From assembly GCA_934339005.1 (NCBI GenBank), contig CAKRHR010000069.1, forward strand, positions 1-10,962: DNA of 10,962 nucleotides. The letters are read 5' to 3'. Under the pieces are notes generated by a model, which worked only from the letters and a program-made list of their open reading frames with translations, ran no database searches and was not told the origin of the DNA. Positions 7,233 through 10,962 of the stretch are shown here, in pieces. Both the position numbers and the translations under genes were made by a program. The stretch's first letter is position 1, and every line of letters starts with the position of its first letter. The DNA is from an uncultured Catenibacillus sp. GTDB taxonomy: Bacteria > Bacillota > Clostridia > Lachnospirales > Lachnospiraceae.

Positions 7233-8594
7233 TTACTGTGCCGCTTTGATTGCTTCATCAGCCTTGGTCTTGATATTATTAATCGTATCTTCAAGACTTT
7301 GTTCACCTGAGAAGTATAAGCCTGTTTCTTCATTGATAATTGTAGAATATTCACCTGCTGCAACACCTGTAGGTACGGCTGTGAATGTGTAAATATCATC
7401 TGCAAAGAATAATTCGCCCTGTTCTTTTGTAAGCGGTGTATCTTTAATTAATTCTTCAACAAGTGCGCTGTTGTCTGAACCCTGATATGTAGGAATGTTA
7501 CCATCTGAAATAGTCTGTGCTGAACCATACTGTGTATAGTATTTTATGAATTCCCATGCTTCATCCGGATGTTCTGCAGATGCAGGAATACCAAGCATAC
7601 CAACACTAACCTGTGAAGGATTCATCGGTGCATCTTCACTGATACGAGGGAAATAGCAAACACCAACATTGAAATCAAACGGGAAGTTTTCTTTATCTTT
7701 CATGTCACGAATAACCCAGCTATATCCAGGTGTCATTGCACATCTTCCTGAAAGGAATTCAACGCTTGAATATGAGAAGTTTGCAACATTCTGTGCATAT
7801 GAAATTTCATAACCGCCATCATCAAGTTCTTTTCTGAGCTGAAGGCTGTTAATGAAATCTGTGTTATCCATTGTGAAGCTTGATAAACCGTCTTCGCCAT
7901 AAAGGCTTGTTTTCTGAGCACCGTAAATACCCCATTCTTCCGGGAAGGTATTCTGGAATGTACCATAAACCTTGCTACTACCGTCACCTGTTGTCAGTTT
8001 TTCTGCAATTTCTTTATAGTCATCGATTGTCCAGTCAGCGGCTGGATAATCAACACCTGCTGCATCAAACATATCTTTATTATAAAACATCATACCAACA
8101 GAAGCTGTACTTGGCATACCGTAATAAGTGCCATTATACTGACCCCATCCACTGTATGTACCAAACCATTCATCCATATCAATACCATCTCTTTCAAGAT
8201 AGCTGCTGACATCTAACAAAAGTCCCTGCTGCATACGGCTGAACTGACCACCACTCTGGAATGGCCATACATCCATTTCGCCACCGCCCATGGCAATAAT
8301 ATCAAGTGATTCTGCTGTGTTGTTACTGTCCGGTACAACTGTAACATCAACTTTGATATTTGGATGTTCTTTTTCAAACTGTTCAATAATTGGATTGTTT
8401 TCTTCTTTGGACTCCCATGTCACATATTTAATTGTGACAACCTCACCGGAATCTGCTGCTGCATTTGTTGTTTCGCCACCGGATGTACCTGCATTAGCAT
8501 TAGAATTGGTATTAGAATCGTTACCGCCGCATGCGGATAAGCATCCCGCGATCATTGCTACTGTCATTACTGTTGCTGTAAGTCTTTTTTTCAT
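7233..8594 (-). CDS. ABC transporter substrate-binding lipoprotein (sugar, family 1)
   Basis: This 453-residue extracellular solute-binding protein of the UgpB/MalE type is anchored to the outer face of the membrane. A lipoprotein signal peptide (MKKRL, hydrophobic core, lipobox L19-S20-A21-C22) is followed by a Gly/Ser/Asn/Thr-rich linker to about residue 50. The mature domain begins VVTIKYVTWESKEENNPIIEQFEKEHPNIKV, the usual start of family 1 sugar-binding proteins. Later it carries YGMPSTASVGMMFYNKDMFDAAGV and EHPDEAWEFIKYYTQ, also typical. It should capture the glycoside or sugar and hand it to the two permeases downstream. AAGGAGGGG lies 8 bases before the ATG and forms one arm of a 16-base inverted repeat. 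The ligand cannot be read from the sequence; a plant glycoside or a related oligosaccharide is inferred from the deglycosidase genes. Confidence 0.94.
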   Translation of the reverse strand: MKKRLTATVMTVAMIAGCLSACGGNDSNTNSNANAGTSGGETTNAAADSGEVVTIKYVTWESKEENNPIIEQFEKEHPNIKVDVTVVPDSNNTAESLDIIAMGGGEMDVWPFQSGGQFSRMQQGLLLDVSSYLERDGIDMDEWFGTYSGWGQYNGTYYGMPSTASVGMMFYNKDMFDAAGVDYPAADWTIDDYKEIAEKLTTGDGSSKVYGTFQNTFPEEWGIYGAQKTSLYGEDGLSSFTMDNTDFINSLQLRKELDDGGYEISYAQNVANFSYSSVEFLSGRCAMTPGYSWVIRDMKDKENFPFDFNVGVCYFPRISEDAPMNPSQVSVGMLGIPASAEHPDEAWEFIKYYTQYGSAQTISDGNIPTYQGSDNSALVEELIKDTPLTKEQGELFFADDIYTFTAVPTGVAAGEYSTIINEETGLYFSGEQSLEDTINNIKTKADEAIKAAQ

Positions 8595-8596
8595 AT

Positions 8597-8668
8597 TAAA
8601 AACCCCTCCTTGCTTTTTGTAATCCTATATTAACAATTGACTACATTTTTCACAAGGCGGGGTTTTTA
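8597..8668 (-). promoter_or_regulatory. Inverted repeat that can sequester the binding-protein RBS
   Basis: On the minus strand TAAAAACCCCGCCTT (8668-8654) can pair with AAGGAGGGGTTTTTA (8611-8597). This gives 14 of 15 base pairs, extended to 15 of 16 by G8653-C8612. The second arm is the whole Shine-Dalgarno region of the solute-binding-protein gene. The loop is about 40 bases. Any mRNA starting upstream of 8668 could therefore hide this ribosome binding site, whereas a transcript from the promoter at 8627-8655 would lack the first arm. Confidence 0.6.
8627..8655 (-). promoter_or_regulatory. Candidate promoter of the transporter genes
   Basis: TTGTGA (8650-8655) and TAATAT (8627-8632) are separated by 17 bases, with an extended-10 TGT just before the -10. 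The predicted start near 8620 gives a leader of about 26 bases. The -35 overlaps the first arm of the RBS inverted repeat. A consensus TTGACA also occurs at 8724-8729, but its matching -10 is poor. Confidence 0.45.
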
Positions 8669-8721
8669 CGAATTCTTCCGTTTTTTTACAAACCTTCCAA
8701 ATATTTAATTTTAATAATACA

Positions 8722-8784
8722 AGTGTCAAAAGTCTGATCTGTGATTGCGCTTGCACAAATGAGTACTTTAGACTTATTGACACT
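8722..8784 (-). repeat. Imperfect inverted repeat after the kinase gene
   Basis: On the minus strand AGTGTCAATAAGTCT (8784-8770) is mirrored by AGACTTTTGACACT (8735-8722), differing only by one inserted base. The two arms flank the cre-like palindrome at 8742-8756. The repeat lies 21 bases after the kinase stop codon and is followed by an AT-rich tract. It could be a hairpin that limits read-through from the kinase gene, or a paired operator for the transporter promoter. Confidence 0.5.
8742..8756 (-). promoter_or_regulatory. cre-like site (possible CcpA operator)
   Basis: GTGCAAGCGCAATCA on the minus strand matches the consensus WTGNAANCGNWNNCW at every fixed position except the first. The surrounding TGTGCAAGCGCAATCACA is also a partial palindrome. 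It lies upstream of the transporter promoter candidates, as expected for carbon catabolite control of a sugar or glycoside uptake system. A CcpA protein in the host is assumed, not seen. Confidence 0.42.
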
Positions 8785-8805
8785 CATATCCTTATATGAA
8801 GAAAT

Positions 8806-10632
8806 TCATGAAGCATTATATTTCAATGGGATTTTTATCGTTATGGTCGCGCCTTCACCAAAAACGCTTTCCGCCAGACATTCAAACTCCCCTCCGTAAA
8901 CTAACTGTAAACGCTTATAAACATTGTTGCATCCGGTACCTGTGTGTTTACCGGTGTTTTCTTTTTCCATAAACAACTGCTCAAGAGCTTCTTTGCTCAT
9001 ACCACGTCCATTATCCTGTACCTCTGAAACCAGTCTGTTATCCTGCATAAAAATGTGCACCCGTATATCTAACTGTTCTCCTGTTTCTCTGATACCGTGT
9101 ACGATGGCATTTTCTACAAATGGCTGTAACATAAATTTTAGTGTCTGACATTGATGCACATTTTCATCAACATCAATCGTTACATGCAATTTTTCACCAT
9201 GACGTACTTTCTGGATATACAGATATTTTTGAAGCAAATTTACTTCTGCATCCACGGTTGAAATGAAAGTATCCATTTTTACAGAAGCTCTTAAGATTTC
9301 ACCCAAGCTGTTAACCATCTGCGAAATACCCATCTGTCCGCTGAGTGTTGCCATCCATCCAATAGAATCAAGTGTATTGTATAAAAAATGGGGATTCATC
9401 TGATTTTGAAGAATAGACAATCTTGCTTCCGTCACAAACAACTGCATCTCCTGTTCTCGCTTACCGGACTCATAAACATTTTCCATGAGTTCATCCAACT
9501 TACGTGTCATCACCTGAAAGCCGTTGATAAAATCCTGAATTTCAACAATGTTACTTTGAACACTCAAATTAACATTAAAGTTACCCTGCTCAACCATTTT
9601 CATTTCTGATTGCAGTGATGCTAATGGTCTTGTAATTCGTCGTGAGATATAATTCATGACAAACAGCATCAGCAAAAATACTGCCACTGCAATAATTGCA
9701 AAATTTGTGCCCTGATTTCTGACTGCGATTGTCAGTTCATTCACCTGCACTGTACTGATCAACTTCCAGCGGGTGTTCTTGTTATAGCTGCTTGCCAGCA
9801 CCAGATTTTTACCATCAATTTTCTTAATCTGCGCTTCATTTGTGGCACTAATCAACCGTTCATTCATCTGTGTGCCAATCTCTGCTTTGTTTGCCGAAGA
9901 TACAATCGTCCCATTATCATTCACCAGACGTATCGTTCCTGTTTCACCATACGCCATATCCTGATACATTTTTGCAAAACCCTGTTCTTTAATATTTATA
10001 AGCACATAACCGATGCATTTACCATAAAGGGTATTATTCGATACCAGATTCGTTGAATAAATCATCTTCGCCACAGACACAACATCTGCATGGCGGAGAT
10101 ATGTATCATTCTCATCTCTGTGCGTGTCAATCCAGTAGGATTTTCCGTTGCGCTTGCTGACTGACTCTTTCCAGTCACTCGAACTGATATCCGTATCCTC
10201 ATTATAATCGCGCATACTCGCCACATATTTACCATCAGTATCAAACACAATAACATTTGAAATAATACCGCTGTACAAATCTGAAATCACAATTGAACTC
10301 GCCAGTTCATCACGCACGGCATTTTGTAAAATATCCTTCGGTGTTGTGCCGCGTTCCATCTCATAATTGACCATTACGTTCTGAAAATTATCTGAAAACA
10401 CCATACGATTGATACCGTCCTCAACATTCTGCACCGCTTCATCCAGATATTCCCCTGCCAATCGATTAATTTCACCGTAATTGTTCAATGCTGTGTCCGT
10501 CGAAATATGACTTAAGAATACCCGATTTACAATACTCAAAATCACAACCGTCACAATCACCGCAACAAGCACACTGTACAAAATCTGCTGCTTCATCGTG
10601 TAACAATGATTCTTTCGCACCCTCTTCTCCAT
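8806..10632 (-). CDS. YesM-type sensor histidine kinase with extracellular Cache domain
   Basis: This 608-residue membrane sensor kinase has a first membrane helix at about 15-40 and a large extracellular region at about 41-308. The content of that region (VIVFDTDGKYVAS, GYVLINIKEQGF, IRLVNDNGTIVSS) resembles a double Cache ligand-binding domain. The second helix is at about 311-329, a HAMP linker runs to about 385, then a His_kinase domain with phosphoacceptor H415 (QMNPHFLYN). The ATPase domain has an N box at N508 (PFVENAIVHG) and a G box at D540 (DNGRGM). It should sense an outside sugar or glycoside, perhaps through the binding protein. ATG 10632 is chosen: GAGGGAG lies 8 bases upstream, and the longer frame from 10662 would start only about 7 bases after the predicted transcription start. 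The likely partner is the response regulator at 3761-5302. Confidence 0.93.
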   Translation of the reverse strand: MEKRVRKNHCYTMKQQILYSVLVAVIVTVVILSIVNRVFLSHISTDTALNNYGEINRLAGEYLDEAVQNVEDGINRMVFSDNFQNVMVNYEMERGTTPKDILQNAVRDELASSIVISDLYSGIISNVIVFDTDGKYVASMRDYNEDTDISSSDWKESVSKRNGKSYWIDTHRDENDTYLRHADVVSVAKMIYSTNLVSNNTLYGKCIGYVLINIKEQGFAKMYQDMAYGETGTIRLVNDNGTIVSSANKAEIGTQMNERLISATNEAQIKKIDGKNLVLASSYNKNTRWKLISTVQVNELTIAVRNQGTNFAIIAVAVFLLMLFVMNYISRRITRPLASLQSEMKMVEQGNFNVNLSVQSNIVEIQDFINGFQVMTRKLDELMENVYESGKREQEMQLFVTEARLSILQNQMNPHFLYNTLDSIGWMATLSGQMGISQMVNSLGEILRASVKMDTFISTVDAEVNLLQKYLYIQKVRHGEKLHVTIDVDENVHQCQTLKFMLQPFVENAIVHGIRETGEQLDIRVHIFMQDNRLVSEVQDNGRGMSKEALEQLFMEKENTGKHTGTGCNNVYKRLQLVYGGEFECLAESVFGEGATITIKIPLKYNAS

Positions 10633-10640
10633 TTGTACTA

Positions 10641-10647
10641 CTCCCTC
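10641..10647 (-). promoter_or_regulatory. RBS that sets the kinase start
   Basis: GAGGGAG lies 8 bases before ATG 10632. ATG 10662 in the same frame has no purine-rich site upstream. Confidence 0.7.
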
Positions 10648-10675
10648 GTTAATATTCAACATTTATTTTAGGCTC

Positions 10676-10704
10676 ATTTTAACAATACTGTCTTTGATTT
10701 TCAA
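10676..10704 (-). promoter_or_regulatory. Sigma-A type promoter of the sensor kinase gene
   Basis: TTGAAA (10699-10704, 5 of 6) and TAAAAT (10676-10681, 5 of 6) are separated by exactly 17 bases, with TGT before the -10 as an extended element. Transcription would start near 10669, giving a leader of about 37 bases. This is the best promoter match in the window. Confidence 0.65.
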
Positions 10705-10737
10705 GATAATATTCTAAAAGCTGGCTATGAAAATAAC

Positions 10738-10754
10738 AGATAATCAGGTTATCT
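10738..10754. repeat. 17-base dyad AGATAA-N5-TTATCT upstream of the kinase promoter
   Basis: A perfect 6-base dyad with a 5-base centre lies about 34 bases upstream of the kinase -35. Its size and symmetry suit an operator for a dimeric regulator, but the AT-rich context makes chance possible. Confidence 0.3.
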
Positions 10755-10761
10755 CATATTT

Positions 10762-10788
10762 AAAAACAATCCTACTTGAAGGACTTTT
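10762..10788. repeat. Small hairpin with A and T flanks
   Basis: The core AATCCT/AGGACT with flanking A5 and T5 runs folds into a short stem that reads terminator-like on either strand. On the minus strand it lies after the stronger hairpin at 10828-10874, so it may be a second-line terminator for the upstream gene. The stem includes a G-T pair and a bulge. Confidence 0.35.
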
Positions 10789-10827
10789 TGTATAACAGGG
10801 AATCTCAGCAAATTTTCCTATTATACA

Positions 10828-10874
10828 AAAACAGCTTAGTTTAACAGAACTTTTCTGATAAACTAAACTGTTTT
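10828..10874 (-). terminator. Intrinsic terminator of the upstream gene
   Basis: Arms of 16 bases (10828-10843 and 10859-10874, 15 of 16 paired) enclose a further CAGAA/TTCTG stem, forming one long hairpin. On the minus strand it ends in CTGTTTTTG, a U-tract. It begins 29 bases after the stop codon of the gene entering from the right edge, and so isolates the kinase transcription unit from that gene. Confidence 0.82.
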
Positions 10875-10903
10875 AATAAATCATTTTTTAATTATTATTA
10901 CCT

Positions 10904-10962
10904 TTAACAGGTTTTTTTCACATTCTCATATAAAGTATCATCTGCATATAGCTCTTTTATAT
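10904..10962 (-). CDS. 3' end of an upstream gene (partial, runs off right edge)
   Basis: On the minus strand one frame reads IKELYADDTLYENVKKTC and then TAA at 10904-10906. The other two frames are interrupted close to the edge. The composition is that of a normal helical C-terminus, and a strong terminator follows within about 30 bases, which supports a real gene end. With only 18 codons visible, no family can be named. Confidence 0.5.
   Translation of the reverse strand, partial: IKELYADDTLYENVKKTC

Noticed and set aside
8290..8622. Plus-strand 110-codon open frame opposite the binding-protein start
   Set aside because: It lies wholly antisense to a confidently assigned lipoprotein gene and its leader, has no convincing ribosome site, and its translation is a mirror of the signal-peptide and linker codons.
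1..10962. CRISPR arrays, tRNA or rRNA genes, insertion sequences, phage genes
   Set aside because: No regularly spaced repeats, no tRNA-like cloverleaf arms, and no transposase or integrase product in any frame. The window is an ordinary catabolic locus in this respect.

Overview
The window looks like a stretch of a low-GC Firmicutes chromosome, most likely a Clostridia/Lachnospiraceae-type gut anaerobe. The evidence is AT-rich DNA, strong AGGAGG ribosome binding sites, a lipoprotein sugar-binding protein with a Ser/Thr/Asn-rich linker, and YesM/YesN-type regulators. I cannot name the species. Every supported gene is on the minus strand, so transcription runs from the right end to the left end.

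Right edge (about 10633-10962): the last codons of an upstream gene end at 10904 and are followed by a strong hairpin terminator (10828-10874). Next come a spacer with two smaller dyads and a good sigma-A promoter (-35 at 10699-10704, -10 at 10676-10681) for the sensor kinase.

Sensing and uptake (5399-10632): a Cache-type membrane sensor histidine kinase is followed by a regulatory intergenic region of about 210 bases. It holds a cre-like site inside a long inverted repeat, two promoter candidates, and a 15/16 inverted repeat that pairs with the ribosome binding site of the next gene. Then come a lipoprotein solute-binding protein and two CUT1 ABC permeases. No ATPase gene is present, so a shared MsmX/UgpC-type ATPase elsewhere is expected.

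Regulator and catabolic block (206-5302): a YesN/AraC response regulator is followed, almost without gaps, by beta2-alpha2-YesL-beta1-alpha1. The alpha genes encode sugar phosphate isomerase/epimerase-type TIM barrels and the beta genes encode DUF6379 proteins. This pairing matches the two subunits of C-glycoside deglycosidase (DfgA/DfgB of Eubacterium cellulosolvens, DgpC/DgpB of the puerarin-degrading gut strain PUE), which cleaves 3-oxo-C-glycosides by beta-elimination. Two diverged alpha/beta pairs flank a YesL (DUF624) membrane protein. An intrinsic terminator at 142-182 closes the operon, and the start of another gene may lie at the extreme left edge.

Working model (inference): the kinase detects an external glycoside or sugar and phosphorylates the response regulator. 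The regulator turns on the binding protein and permeases and the two deglycosidase pairs. Imported glycosides are oxidised at C3 by an enzyme not encoded here, and one or both pairs then split off the aglycone. Carbon catabolite control through the cre-like site, and control of translation of the binding-protein gene, are suggested by the sequence but untested.
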